A stretch of 64,000 nt of DNA from positions 62,001 to 126,000 of the forward strand of contig CAJEXI010000001.1 of the NCBI GenBank assembly GCA_903994455.1, written 5' to 3'. This DNA is from an uncultured Chlorobiaceae bacterium (GTDB lineage Bacteria > Bacteroidota > Chlorobiia > Chlorobiales > Chlorobiaceae). The notes beneath the pieces are model-generated. The model saw only the letters and a list, made by a program, of their open reading frames with translations, had not been told where the DNA came from and did no database searches. Shown here piece after piece: positions 51,302 to 60,736 of the stretch (positions are counted from its first letter, which is position 1; each line of letters opens with the position of its first letter). The position numbers and the translations under genes were made by a program.

Positions 51302-54300
51302 ATGGCTATAACCAGGATATTCATCGATAGTCGCGTCAATGATCAGGACTCCCTGATCTCGCAGTTTGCTCCCGGCACGGAGTATTCGGTGCTTGATGCC
51401 AGTCGCGACGGCATTGAACAGATGGTTGCTGCTCTTGCCGGGCATGGAGGGTATGATTCTCTACAGATCATCTCGCATGGTGCTCCAGGCTTTGTGACCA
51501 TTGGCTCTACCGTGCTGGATAGTTCTACTCTTGGCTTTTATGCCGATCAACTTGCGCAGATTGGAGGTGCTTTGACTGACACTGGTGATCTGCTGCTTTA
51601 CGGCTGCAATGTTGCTGCTGGGGATCAGGGGCGGCAGTTCATTGAGACGTTGTCGCATAGTACCGGAGCTGATGTTGCGGCTTCGGATGATGCTACGGGC
51701 GGCAGAGCGGGAGGTGGGGATTGGGTGCTTGAATCAGGAACAGGTTCGATTGAATCAGTGATACCGATAGCAGATGCGGTTTTGCAGCAGTACGAGCATA
51801 CTCTTGGTTCTGTAGACGATTACATCCTGGCAAAAATGTCACAGGTTGCCTATTACGACAATCCTGCTCATCCCAATGAAAAAAGTCCGGCTAAACAGCT
51901 TGCCATTAATGCTTGGGATGAGCTTAAGGGCGCAGGTTGGCAAGTGATTCAGGATAATTGGGAGCTTTCAAATTCTCCCGACCATCCAACATTTGAAGAT
52001 ACTTCATGGTGGGGTGTCAATTCCGGATTTGCAGCCACTGTTTTTAAACAAGGTAACGACATTGTTATTGCTTATCGAGGTACTAACGATTTACTGGATG
52101 CAACAGAAGCAGATGTAGCTGCCGCTTCACCAACGAGTAGCTGGGATACTCAATTCACCTACGCTTTAGAGACTGCAAAAATGGTGAAGGATAAATATCC
52201 AGAAGCAGCCATTACCGTTACTGGACATTCGCTTGGAGGTGGGCTTGCAGAGGTAGTTTCACAAATGTTCCGCTTTTCAGGTGCAACGTTTGATCCGGTA
52301 GGGACTGCAAATGTTGCTGCATCAAACGCTTTTCAGAAGATTGCGCAAAAATATGGTATTGCGTCAACAGGTAATGGTGTACCACCTGATTTTACAAACT
52401 ACCTTGTTGAAGGCTCACCAATATCAGGGACTCCATTATTAACCAATGACCATCTTGGAAATACGGAAACATTTCAGGTTGGTGATTGGATAGAATCGCT
52501 CAGCCATTTTCCTGATAGTCTTGGCAATGAAATAGTGACCATTTTTTCAGCAGGCACCTATCTTGCGATTGATTATGTGCTTTTTAAACATGAAATGCTC
52601 GGCATTCTTGAGTTTATGCGCCAAAAGGTAAGTGAAGACGGGATACATTATTATGGAACATCAGGAGACGATAATATTACTGCAACGGCATCTGATATCA
52701 TTATCTATGGCTATGCCGGAAATGACACCATTAATGCAGCAACCGGTGATGATAGTGTTACAGGTGGCGCAGGCAACGACACCATTGATGGTGGAAGCGG
52801 TAACGACACGGCAGTGTTCAGCGGCAACTTTGCCGATTACTCGATCAGTCTCGACAAGAATAGCCTGGTGTTTACCATAACGGATAGTGTGTCGGGGCGG
52901 GATGGTACTGACCAGTTGACTCATGTTGAAGCTTTTGCATTTGCTGACGGTACGCGGCAGGCGGGTGATGCCTGTACCGAAATCAACGGCAGCTCCCGTG
53001 GGGAATATCTGTATGGGAACGATCTTGACAACCTTCTTTTGGGTGGCGCTGGTAATGATGTGCTTGAAGGGAAAAGAGGCAACGACACGATTGATGGCGG
53101 TATTGGTACTGATACCGTGGTCTTTACCGGGAATTATGCCGAATACAATATTACTCGCCATGCCGATCAGACAAGTTTTACCATAACAGATCAGATTGCG
53201 GGTCGAGATGGAACCGATCTGGTGAGTGGAGTGGAAGAGTATCGGTTTGCCTATGAAGTCCTTGATGCGGCACACTTGATTGAGAGTGGCGGTGGCGGGA
53301 CAGGCGGTGGAGATACTACAGTTTCTGCCAACAGGCTGAGTTCAAGCACGAAGTTATTCAATGGGCACACTATGGGCGAGTGGAGAAATACCAGTGCCTT
53401 TGCGGCAATATGTGAGGATGGGTCAGTAGTGACGTGGGGAGCGTATGGGAGTGGTGGGAATAGTTCTTCGGTGGCCAATGAGTTAGATGGCTCAATTGCA
53501 GTAACACGAGTGTTTTCAAATGATGTAGCGTTTGCCGCATTGCGTGAGGATGGGTCAATAGTTACTTGGGGCGGATCTGGTGGTGACAGTAGTACAGTGG
53601 CAGAAGAGTTAAGTGGAACAGTCAAAATTGAGCAGGTGTTTTCATCTGAGCAAGCGTTTGCCGCATTGCGTGAGGATGGGTCGGTAGTTACTTGGGGGTG
53701 GGATAAATTGGGCGGTGATAGCAGTGCAGTAGCTAAGGAGCTTAATGGTTCAGTAGATGTTAACCAGATATTTTCAACCAGGTTTGCGTTTGCCGCATTG
53801 CGTGAGAATGGCTCTGTGGTTACTTGGGGGGGAGCAGAAAAATTGTTTGGTGATGATTATAAGTCGGCTGGTGGTGACAGCGATGCAGTAAAGGATGCTC
53901 TGAACGGTTCTATGAAAGTCATGCAGATATTTTCGACCGAAGAATCATTTGCTGCATTGCGAGATGATGGCTCGGTGATTACGTGGGGAGGTCGTGGTGG
54001 TAGTGATAGCAGTATAGTTGCTAATGAGCTTGATGGTACGGCAAATGTTATTCAGATATTTTCAAACAGAGTTGCTTTTGCCGCGTTGCGTGAGGATGGG
54101 TCAGTAGTTACTTGGGGAGATTCATCTGGTGGTGGAGATAGTTCGGTAGTTGCATCCTTTTTGGATGGTACGGTAGATGTTGTTGACATAGTCTCAACAG
54201 GATATGCATTTGCAGCATTGCGTGCAGATGGCTCAGTAATAACATGGGGAAACACATTTGGTATAGTAGGGGCAACTGAGCTAAATGGTACAATAGATGT

Positions 54301-54589
54301 CATAAAAATTGTTAGTACCGGAGCGCGTTTTGCAGCATTGCGTGAGGATAGGTCAGTAATTTCATGGGGACAATCTCTTTATCTCAGTGAACTTAAGATT
54401 CCCCATGATGTCATCAAAATATTCTCAAACTCATACGCATTTGCAGCATTACGCGAAGATGGATCGGTGATTACTTTTGGAGATGGATTCGATTATGGCG
54501 AAGATAGTTCCCGTGTTGCATCCTCTTTGGACGGTCAGGTAAATGTTGTAGACATACTCTCGATGGGGTGCCTTTGCGGCATTGCGTGA
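51302..54589 (+). CDS. Giant secreted multidomain protein, N-terminal part: DUF4347, lipase-3, RTX-like and RCC1-like repeats
   Basis: 1095 residues from the ATG at 51302 (AAGGTAACAATC ribosome region). Residues ~1-160 are a DUF4347 domain (IISHGAPGFVTIGSTVLD; LLLYGCNVAAG), common at the start of giant extracellular proteins. Residues ~175-440 resemble a class-3 lipase with the nucleophile elbow TGHSLGGG (Ser about 310) and IAYRGTND before it. Residues ~450-660 hold GGAGNDTIDGGSGNDT-type Ca-binding repeats. From ~690 about ten RCC1-like units repeat FAALREDGSVVTWG followed by GGDSS. The frame breaks in the tenth or so repeat at ~54566-54571 and ends in an unrelated GCLCGIA; the same repeat continues in the next gene, so both parts were one protein. 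There is no N-terminal signal peptide, which suggests type I-like secretion. Confidence 0.85.
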   Translation: MAITRIFIDSRVNDQDSLISQFAPGTEYSVLDASRDGIEQMVAALAGHGGYDSLQIISHGAPGFVTIGSTVLDSSTLGFYADQLAQIGGALTDTGDLLLYGCNVAAGDQGRQFIETLSHSTGADVAASDDATGGRAGGGDWVLESGTGSIESVIPIADAVLQQYEHTLGSVDDYILAKMSQVAYYDNPAHPNEKSPAKQLAINAWDELKGAGWQVIQDNWELSNSPDHPTFEDTSWWGVNSGFAATVFKQGNDIVIAYRGTNDLLDATEADVAAASPTSSWDTQFTYALETAKMVKDKYPEAAITVTGHSLGGGLAEVVSQMFRFSGATFDPVGTANVAASNAFQKIAQKYGIASTGNGVPPDFTNYLVEGSPISGTPLLTNDHLGNTETFQVGDWIESLSHFPDSLGNEIVTIFSAGTYLAIDYVLFKHEMLGILEFMRQKVSEDGIHYYGTSGDDNITATASDIIIYGYAGNDTINAATGDDSVTGGAGNDTIDGGSGNDTAVFSGNFADYSISLDKNSLVFTITDSVSGRDGTDQLTHVEAFAFADGTRQAGDACTEINGSSRGEYLYGNDLDNLLLGGAGNDVLEGKRGNDTIDGGIGTDTVVFTGNYAEYNITRHADQTSFTITDQIAGRDGTDLVSGVEEYRFAYEVLDAAHLIESGGGGTGGGDTTVSANRLSSSTKLFNGHTMGEWRNTSAFAAICEDGSVVTWGAYGSGGNSSSVANELDGSIAVTRVFSNDVAFAALREDGSIVTWGGSGGDSSTVAEELSGTVKIEQVFSSEQAFAALREDGSVVTWGWDKLGGDSSAVAKELNGSVDVNQIFSTRFAFAALRENGSVVTWGGAEKLFGDDYKSAGGDSDAVKDALNGSMKVMQIFSTEESFAALRDDGSVITWGGRGGSDSSIVANELDGTANVIQIFSNRVAFAALREDGSVVTWGDSSGGGDSSVVASFLDGTVDVVDIVSTGYAFAALRADGSVITWGNTFGIVGATELNGTIDVIKIVSTGARFAALREDRSVISWGQSLYLSELKIPHDVIKIFSNSYAFAALREDGSVITFGDGFDYGEDSSRVASSLDGQVNVVDILSMGCLCGIA

Positions 54590-57500
54590 GGACAACTCAG
54601 TAGTGACATGGGGTTATTATTCGTGTGGTGGAGACAGTAGCAGTGTTTCGGATAAACTTCATGATGTTGTTGCTATTTCGGATATCTACTCCAACGATTC
54701 ACAAGAGAGGATTTTCAACGGCACCGATAGTAATGACAACCTGACCGGTAGCTATACCAGTGATATTTTGTGGGGTAATGGCGGCAACGATATACTTGTG
54801 GCAATGGGTGGCAACGACCTTGCTTTCGGCGGTATTGGTAATGACCTCTTCACCGGTGGTGAAGGCGAAGGGGACGATACCTATGTTGGCGGTGAGGGCG
54901 TTGATAGGGTCAAGTACACCAGCGCTCTTGCAGGGATTACGGTTGATCTTGCCGAGGGAACGGCCTGTTCCACCGATGGCAATAATGCCGCTGCCATTGG
55001 AAGCGACGTTCTTATCGATATAGAACATGTCATAGCCGGTAACTTCAACGATATTCTGATTGGGAATGCTTCTGCCAACTCCCTTGAAGGCGGTGCTGGT
55101 GACGACTGGTTGCGGGGCGGTGAGGGAGCCGATATCCTCGACGGTGGCATTGGTTCAGATACCTCAGACTATTCCGAAAAAGCTGTTGCACTTATGGTGA
55201 TGCTGGACAACGCCGTTGATGCCACCGTTATGGTTGGCGGTGTTGCTGAAGACTCCATCCGCAACATCGAAAACCTGATCGGCGGTTCCGGCAACGATAC
55301 CCTCATTGGCGATAGTGCCGACAATCTCTTCAGGGGAGGTGCCGGTAACGAGACGCTTGATGGTGGTATTGGACTGGATACGGCAGATTATTCCGATAAA
55401 ACAGAGGCTGTATCAGTAACCCTGAATGGTTCTGTTGACGCTCTCGTGACTGTTGGCGGAGTTGCTGAAGACACCATTCGCAACATTGAGAACCTGATCG
55501 GCGGTTCCGGCAACGACACCTTCATTGGCGATGCGATGGCCAACAATTTCTCCGGTGGCACTGGCGACGATACCCTTCAGGGCGGAGCAGGCAATGATAC
55601 CCTTGATGGCGGCTTTGACGACGACACCATGCTTTTCAGCGGCAACCTTGCTGAATACTCCATCAGTTATGATTTCGATAATGAAACCTATACGGTAACG
55701 GACTCGCTCTCCGACCGTGATGGAAGCGATCTTGTCATCGGTGCTGAATTCTTCCAGTTTGCCGACGGTGTTCACCCAGTCGCAGATCTGATCGACATAG
55801 TTCCTCCTTACCTGCAAGCCATAACTCCTTCGGCATACGCAACCAATGTCGCCGTTGGAGCCGATATTTTTTTCACCTTCACGGAACCGGTAAAGGCAGG
55901 AACTGGCGATATCGTGATCAGCAACGGTACGGATACCCGGACGATAAGCGTTACTGATACTACTCAAGTGAGCATCAGCGGTATTACTGTTACTATAAAC
56001 CCTACAGCTAACCTGAATTCGGGTAACAGTTACAATATACAGATGGTGAGTGGTGTGATTAAAGATTTGGCGGGTAATGCCTATGCTGGTATTAGCAATG
56101 CGACGATGCTGAATTTTGCAACAGAAGTTATCAACAACGCACCGGCCAGCACTGATGGCATTATTGCAACGGATGAAGATACAGCAAAAGTATTATCACT
56201 GACAGATTTTGGCACGTACTCTGATGCAGAGGCATCAGCACTTACGAAAGTTCAGATTACCATGCTGGAGTCTGCCGGTGCGCTGCAGTACCATGACGGA
56301 GTGAGCTGGACGGATGTGACGCTGAACCAGGAGATCACGGCAACTGATATTGCCGCGGGAAAGCTTCGTTTTGAACCTGTTGCCAATGCAAATGGTAGCG
56401 CTTACGCCACGCTTGGTTATAAGGTCAGCGACGGACTGCTCTATAGCACAAATGCCTATACACTGACAGTGAATGTTACGGCTTTGAACGATGTCTCGAC
56501 CGTTTCCGGCCCCCTTGCAATCACTGTTGCAGAAGGAGATTCGTCAGTCAGCCTTAACTTGCTGGCAAATGCTCATGATGTGGACCTCATCGACATGCTC
56601 TCCGTCGGAAGTGTCAGCTATACCGTTAATGGTGTGGCATCTGCTTTGCCTTCGGGAATCACGATGAAAGGCACTACCCTCACCATCGATCCTGGCAATA
56701 CACCTTATAGTGCAATGGCGCAAGGTGAACAGAAAACGATTGTTGCTACTTACCAAGTGCTTGATAGTGCTGCAGAAACATCTATAGCAACCAATGTTGA
56801 TTACGCGACGGGAGCGACTCCTCATTCAGTCACGAGTGCGGACCTGGATGGCGATGGCAAGTCCGACCTGATTGTTGCTAATCATGGCAGCAATACAGTG
56901 TCTGTGCTGCTGAATCATGGCGATGGCACCTTTACAACCAAAGTGGACTATGCGACGGGTTCAGGTGCATATTCAGTCACGAGTGTGGATGTGAACGGCG
57001 ATGGCAAGTTTGACCTGATTGTTGCCAATGATGGCAGCAATACGGTATCGGTGCTGCAAAACAGTGGGGATGGCACCTTTGTCACCAAAGTCGACTACGC
57101 GACGGGAACTGCTCCTCATTCAGTCACAAGTGCAGATGTGAACGGCGATGGGAAGTCCGACCTTATTGTTGCTAATGCTTTAGGCAATACAGTATCGGTG
57201 CTGCAGAACAATGGCGATGGAACTTTTGCCACGAAAGTGGACTACGTGACTGGAAATTCTCCATTTTCAGTCACAAGTGCGGATGTGAACGGCGATGGGA
57301 AGACTGACCTTATTGTAGCTAATACAAGCAGTAACAGTGTTTCGGTGCTGATGAACAATGGCGATGGAACTTTTGCCCCAAAAGTGGACTACGCGACGGG
57401 AAATTCTCCATATTCAGTCACAAGTGCGGATGTTAACGGTGACGCTAAGCCCGACCTGATTGCTGCGAATGAATTCAGCGATACAGTATCGGTGCTGAAA

Positions 57501-59144
57501 AATAACGGTGACGGTACCTTTGCTGCGAAGGTTGATTATGCCACAGGATCTTATCCAGTTTCAGTTACGAGTGTGGATGTGAACGGTGATGGTAAATGTG
57601 ACCTTATTGTTGCTAATTGGGAGAGTGACACGGTCTCAGTGCTGATGAACCATGGTGATGGCACTTTTGTCACGAAAATAGACTATGTGACGGGATATTA
57701 TCCATTGTCAGTTACGAGTGTGGACGTGAACGGCGATGGGAAGTCTGATCTGATTGCTGCTAATTCTATGACCAGCAATACAGTATCGGTGCTGATCAAC
57801 AATTCGACTTTCAGCGCTTACCCGACCACCACGGCCACGATAACGATCAACGGCACCAACGACGCACCCTTAGTGGACGCAACAGATGTCGCCGGTTCAG
57901 TGACTGAACTGCTGACTCCGATTGGCAACCTGACCGACAGCGGCACGATAAACTTTACGGATGCTGACCTTGCCGATAGTCACAGTATCAGCAGTGTTAC
58001 GCCATCGGTGGGTGCCCTTGGAACACTGACACCAACAATCACAACAGACACAACAGGCACTGGGCTTGGCGGCGCTATAACCTGGAACTACAGTGTTGCA
58101 GCCTCTGCGGTTGAATACCTCGCAGCGGGTGAGCACAAGGTCGAGACCCTCACATTCAGCCTTCTTGATGGTCACGGCGGCAGCGTTGAGCGCACGGTTG
58201 ATGTTACCATTACGGGCACAGGCGATGTACCGTCAGTTGATTTGACTGGCTCGGTAACGTTCTGGAAAACTGGCGCGCCCATTGCCGGTGTTACAAGCAC
58301 TCTCACCACAGAGCATGCAAGCCCAGGCGTTCAAAGTGTTGAATTCAGAAACATACAGATTGCGGCAGATGGCACTCGAACCATAGAGATCTGGGAAAAC
58401 TCGATAACAACGGAGATCGCCAATCTTCAACTGGAGTTTTCGTTCTCGACAGGTTCGATAGCCACCTGGCAGGATGCTGCAACGTTGCCATCGGGTTGGA
58501 GTTCCATGGTCAATACTGGAATACCGGGGCAATTCATTCTTGGTGGCATCGGCACCACAGCCTTGTCAGCAGGTCCGGTAAAGCTTGGCACGTTGACACT
58601 TACAGCGCCAGCCAACCTTCAGCATTTTGACCTGTCGTTGAATTCGGGAGAGTTAGGCAACGATGTCGTACCGCATTTTGGCATAGCTTCGGAAGGTATG
58701 GTCACAGGCGCTGACGGGTTGTATCAGCACCATGCTCTGGCAGTTGAAACCTGTACACTGGCCAGCACCAAGGCATCGGGTGTTGCAGAAAGCAATGCAA
58801 TAAAGTCATCTGACGCTCTTGCGGCTCTCAGGATTGCCGTAGCGATGAACCCCAATTCAGATGGCGGCGAAATATCGCCGTACCAGTACCTCGCAGCAGA
58901 TATCAACAAGGATGGCCAGATCAAGGCTGCCGATGCGCTCAATATCCTGAAGATGGCCGTCAAGCTCGACACCGCTCCTGAAAAAGAGTGGCTCTTTGTA
59001 CCGGAGAGCGTGGCCAGCGAGTCAATGTCGCGAACCCATGTGGTCTGGCCGGATAATCCGATACCGGTCACGCTGGATCTGGATCACGATTTGCACCTGA
59101 TCGGGATTGTGATGGGCGATGTGAATGGTAGTTGGGTGGCATGA
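54582..59144 (+). CDS. Giant secreted multidomain protein, C-terminal part: RTX-like, Big_5, cadherin-like, FG-GAP, VCBS and dockerin
   Basis: 1520 residues that continue the protein above after a frameshift; the apparent start REDNSVVTWGYYSCGGDSSS is the middle of an RCC1-like repeat. Next come Ca-binding repeats (GGAGDDWLRGGEGADILDGG and others, to ~residue 400), a Big_5 Ig-like domain (FFTFTEPVKAGTGDIVISN), a cadherin-like domain (NNAPASTDGIIATDEDTAKV), seven FG-GAP-like units of ~47 residues (SVTSADVNGDGKSDLIVAN), a VCBS-type domain (NDAPLVDATDVAGSVTEL), a beta-rich domain that may be cohesin-like, and a C-terminal dockerin-like segment (AADINKDGQIKAADALNILK). The tip ends MGDVNGSWVA. Without an upstream start the piece is probably not translated efficiently on its own. 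Confidence 0.85.
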   Translation: MREDNSVVTWGYYSCGGDSSSVSDKLHDVVAISDIYSNDSQERIFNGTDSNDNLTGSYTSDILWGNGGNDILVAMGGNDLAFGGIGNDLFTGGEGEGDDTYVGGEGVDRVKYTSALAGITVDLAEGTACSTDGNNAAAIGSDVLIDIEHVIAGNFNDILIGNASANSLEGGAGDDWLRGGEGADILDGGIGSDTSDYSEKAVALMVMLDNAVDATVMVGGVAEDSIRNIENLIGGSGNDTLIGDSADNLFRGGAGNETLDGGIGLDTADYSDKTEAVSVTLNGSVDALVTVGGVAEDTIRNIENLIGGSGNDTFIGDAMANNFSGGTGDDTLQGGAGNDTLDGGFDDDTMLFSGNLAEYSISYDFDNETYTVTDSLSDRDGSDLVIGAEFFQFADGVHPVADLIDIVPPYLQAITPSAYATNVAVGADIFFTFTEPVKAGTGDIVISNGTDTRTISVTDTTQVSISGITVTINPTANLNSGNSYNIQMVSGVIKDLAGNAYAGISNATMLNFATEVINNAPASTDGIIATDEDTAKVLSLTDFGTYSDAEASALTKVQITMLESAGALQYHDGVSWTDVTLNQEITATDIAAGKLRFEPVANANGSAYATLGYKVSDGLLYSTNAYTLTVNVTALNDVSTVSGPLAITVAEGDSSVSLNLLANAHDVDLIDMLSVGSVSYTVNGVASALPSGITMKGTTLTIDPGNTPYSAMAQGEQKTIVATYQVLDSAAETSIATNVDYATGATPHSVTSADLDGDGKSDLIVANHGSNTVSVLLNHGDGTFTTKVDYATGSGAYSVTSVDVNGDGKFDLIVANDGSNTVSVLQNSGDGTFVTKVDYATGTAPHSVTSADVNGDGKSDLIVANALGNTVSVLQNNGDGTFATKVDYVTGNSPFSVTSADVNGDGKTDLIVANTSSNSVSVLMNNGDGTFAPKVDYATGNSPYSVTSADVNGDAKPDLIAANEFSDTVSVLKNNGDGTFAAKVDYATGSYPVSVTSVDVNGDGKCDLIVANWESDTVSVLMNHGDGTFVTKIDYVTGYYPLSVTSVDVNGDGKSDLIAANSMTSNTVSVLINNSTFSAYPTTTATITINGTNDAPLVDATDVAGSVTELLTPIGNLTDSGTINFTDADLADSHSISSVTPSVGALGTLTPTITTDTTGTGLGGAITWNYSVAASAVEYLAAGEHKVETLTFSLLDGHGGSVERTVDVTITGTGDVPSVDLTGSVTFWKTGAPIAGVTSTLTTEHASPGVQSVEFRNIQIAADGTRTIEIWENSITTEIANLQLEFSFSTGSIATWQDAATLPSGWSSMVNTGIPGQFILGGIGTTALSAGPVKLGTLTLTAPANLQHFDLSLNSGELGNDVVPHFGIASEGMVTGADGLYQHHALAVETCTLASTKASGVAESNAIKSSDALAALRIAVAMNPNSDGGEISPYQYLAADINKDGQIKAADALNILKMAVKLDTAPEKEWLFVPESVASESMSRTHVVWPDNPIPVTLDLDHDLHLIGIVMGDVNGSWVA

Positions 59145-59325
59145 GTAAGTGCAAAGTTATGGATGCGACAAGCAATACGTCCCTGCTGTTTTGTCCTTAT
59201 TTTTGTATATTAGCAGTGTAATGCTGGTGCTCACCGTTAATGAATTCAGCGCCAGTCAGCGACCCGGAGGGCATGAGTTATCAGGGTGATCGGGGGTTTA
59301 TGGTTTTATCGAAAGATGAATAAAA
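59145..59325. repeat. Dispersed repeat family 1, copy 1
   Basis: This spacer matches 62483-62656 over most of its length with scattered differences; shared parts include TTTGTATATTA(G/A)CAGTGTAATGCTGG and (A)TCAGTTATCAGGGTG. Each copy ends just upstream of a gene start (SDR at 59346, Rpn nuclease at 62689). No inverted termini or coding frame are visible. Confidence 0.75.
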
Positions 59326-59345
59326 CAGAAGGAGGGTAACAGGAT

Positions 59346-60089
59346 ATGAAAGGCAAGGTTGCATTGGTTACGGGCGCAAGCCGGGGCATAGGTCGGGCTA
59401 CGGCTAAACTACTCGCCGCTGAAGGGGCTGCTGTTGCGGTGAACTATTTTCAGAGCGAAAGCGCGGCGGTCGCTGTTGTCGAGGAAATCATGAAAGCAGG
59501 CGGCCGGGCACACGCCGTCAGGGCGGATGTCCGTAACGAGGAGCAGGTGCGGTTGATGGTTGGAGAGGTGGAAAAAAGCCTCGGTCCGGTTGACCTTCTG
59601 GTAAGCAACGCTGCGATTGGTTTTCCCGTCAAACCGTTCACACAATTTTCCTGGAATGAATTCGAAGCGAAGCTTTGCGGAGAGCTCAAATCGATATTTT
59701 TCAGTTGCCAGGCGGTACTGCCAGGAATGATCGAAAGGAGGTCGGGATGCATCATTGCCATTTCAAGCACCCTTTCGCGTCACTCATCGCCGGGGTTTAT
59801 TGTCCACAGCACGGCGAAATCTGGTCTTGATGCTTTCGTCCGCTCACTTGCAGAAGAGGTTGGCCCCTTCGGCATACGCGTCAACGTGGTTGCTCCCGGC
59901 CTTACGTTGACCGATGCTACCGCCTGGTTGCCCGAAGAACAGAAAGCGATGATGGCGGATATGACCCCCCTGAAGCGGGTTGCCCTCCCTGAAGATGTTG
60001 CTGGTGCCGTGCTTGCAATGGCATCCGACCACAACCGGTTCGTGACGGGCAGCTATATCCCGGTCTCGGGAGGGATGCTGATGCTGTGA
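59346..60089 (+). CDS. Short-chain dehydrogenase/reductase, FabG-like, with His in place of the catalytic Tyr
   Basis: 247 residues with the classical SDR layout: cofactor loop VTGASRGIGRATAKLLA, NNAG-equivalent LVSNAAIGFP, catalytic Ser in IIAISSTLSRHS, and the C-terminal PEDVAGAVLAMASD then GSYIPVSGGMLML. The YxxxK motif reads HSTAK (codon CAC at the Tyr position; Lys kept), so the proton donor is missing or replaced. Good ribosome site GGAGGGTAA precedes the ATG. It could be a redox enzyme with altered mechanism or a non-catalytic member. It stands alone after repeat copy 1 and before an inverted repeat. Confidence 0.85.
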   Translation: MKGKVALVTGASRGIGRATAKLLAAEGAAVAVNYFQSESAAVAVVEEIMKAGGRAHAVRADVRNEEQVRLMVGEVEKSLGPVDLLVSNAAIGFPVKPFTQFSWNEFEAKLCGELKSIFFSCQAVLPGMIERRSGCIIAISSTLSRHSSPGFIVHSTAKSGLDAFVRSLAEEVGPFGIRVNVVAPGLTLTDATAWLPEEQKAMMADMTPLKRVALPEDVAGAVLAMASDHNRFVTGSYIPVSGGMLML

Positions 60090-60103
60090 TGGCCTATCAC
60101 TCT

Positions 60104-60137
60104 CCCGTACTCGAAGAAGCGCTTCTTTGAGCACGGG
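60104..60137 (+). terminator. Long inverted repeat after the SDR gene
   Basis: 60104-60120 (CCCGTACTCGAAGAAGC) and 60121-60137 (GCTTCTTTGAGCACGGG) are inverted copies with two mismatches and no spacer. It lies 15 bases after the SDR stop and is a likely transcription stop or mRNA 3' hairpin, although no T-tract follows. Confidence 0.55.
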
Positions 60138-60337
60138 GCATTGCTCACGATAGTGTCTCAAAAAACCAATAATTTGTTCAGCGCATTGCGAGAGACGCGA
60201 AGCTATGAAATGTCAATTTCGCAATGGAAGATGATTTGTACAACACCTGCATAAAAGGTAAATTCCCGAAGAATAGCCTGATTTTACAGTAATCAACAAG
60301 CGGGGTGAGATGATGAAAGCCGTGGTTACACTCAAGA

Positions 60338-60736
60338 GTGGGGTTGCCCCTTTTACGCAGGGAAGCGGTGTCTTCGCACAGTAACTCTCTGGCTGAATTG
60401 CGGAAAATCAATGAGATGAAAATCCGTGATTTTGCCAAGCTCTTGCCTGGATGGGATGGTTATGGCGCGTTGCCGATACCTGGCGTTGTGATGACAAGAG
60501 CACTCGCTGCCATCAGTACACTGAAGGAGCAACCTTTATACGTTTTTCCATCCGCAAGAGAGACGATTCAGTTTGAGTATGATATTGCTGATACATCATT
60601 GGAAATAGAGATTGGCGAGAAGAGCGTGGAATTTTTGTCTGTTGAAGGAAATGTTACGGATGAGTGGGTCAGTTCTGACATCAACGATCTCTTTCGTGTC
60701 ATTGACGAGTTCCACTCGAAAGCCAAGATTTTATGA
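60338..60736 (+). CDS. Uncharacterised protein, first gene of a two-gene cassette
   Basis: Up to 132 residues; GTG start at 60338, or ATG at 60416 (MKIRDFAKLL). The core LLPGWDGYGALPIPG and later SARETIQFEYDIADTSLEIEI I recall from small bacterial gene pairs of unknown function; no membrane segment or known catalytic motif is visible. A better-placed ATG with a ribosome site (GGGGTGAG) at 60313 opens a different frame (MKAVVTLKSGVAPFTQ) that stops after 23 codons, so a frameshift near 60375-60385 may have cut off the true N-terminus. The stop overlaps the next gene's ATG (ATGA), so the two are coupled. Confidence 0.6.
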   Translation: MGLPLLRREAVSSHSNSLAELRKINEMKIRDFAKLLPGWDGYGALPIPGVVMTRALAAISTLKEQPLYVFPSARETIQFEYDIADTSLEIEIGEKSVEFLSVEGNVTDEWVSSDINDLFRVIDEFHSKAKIL

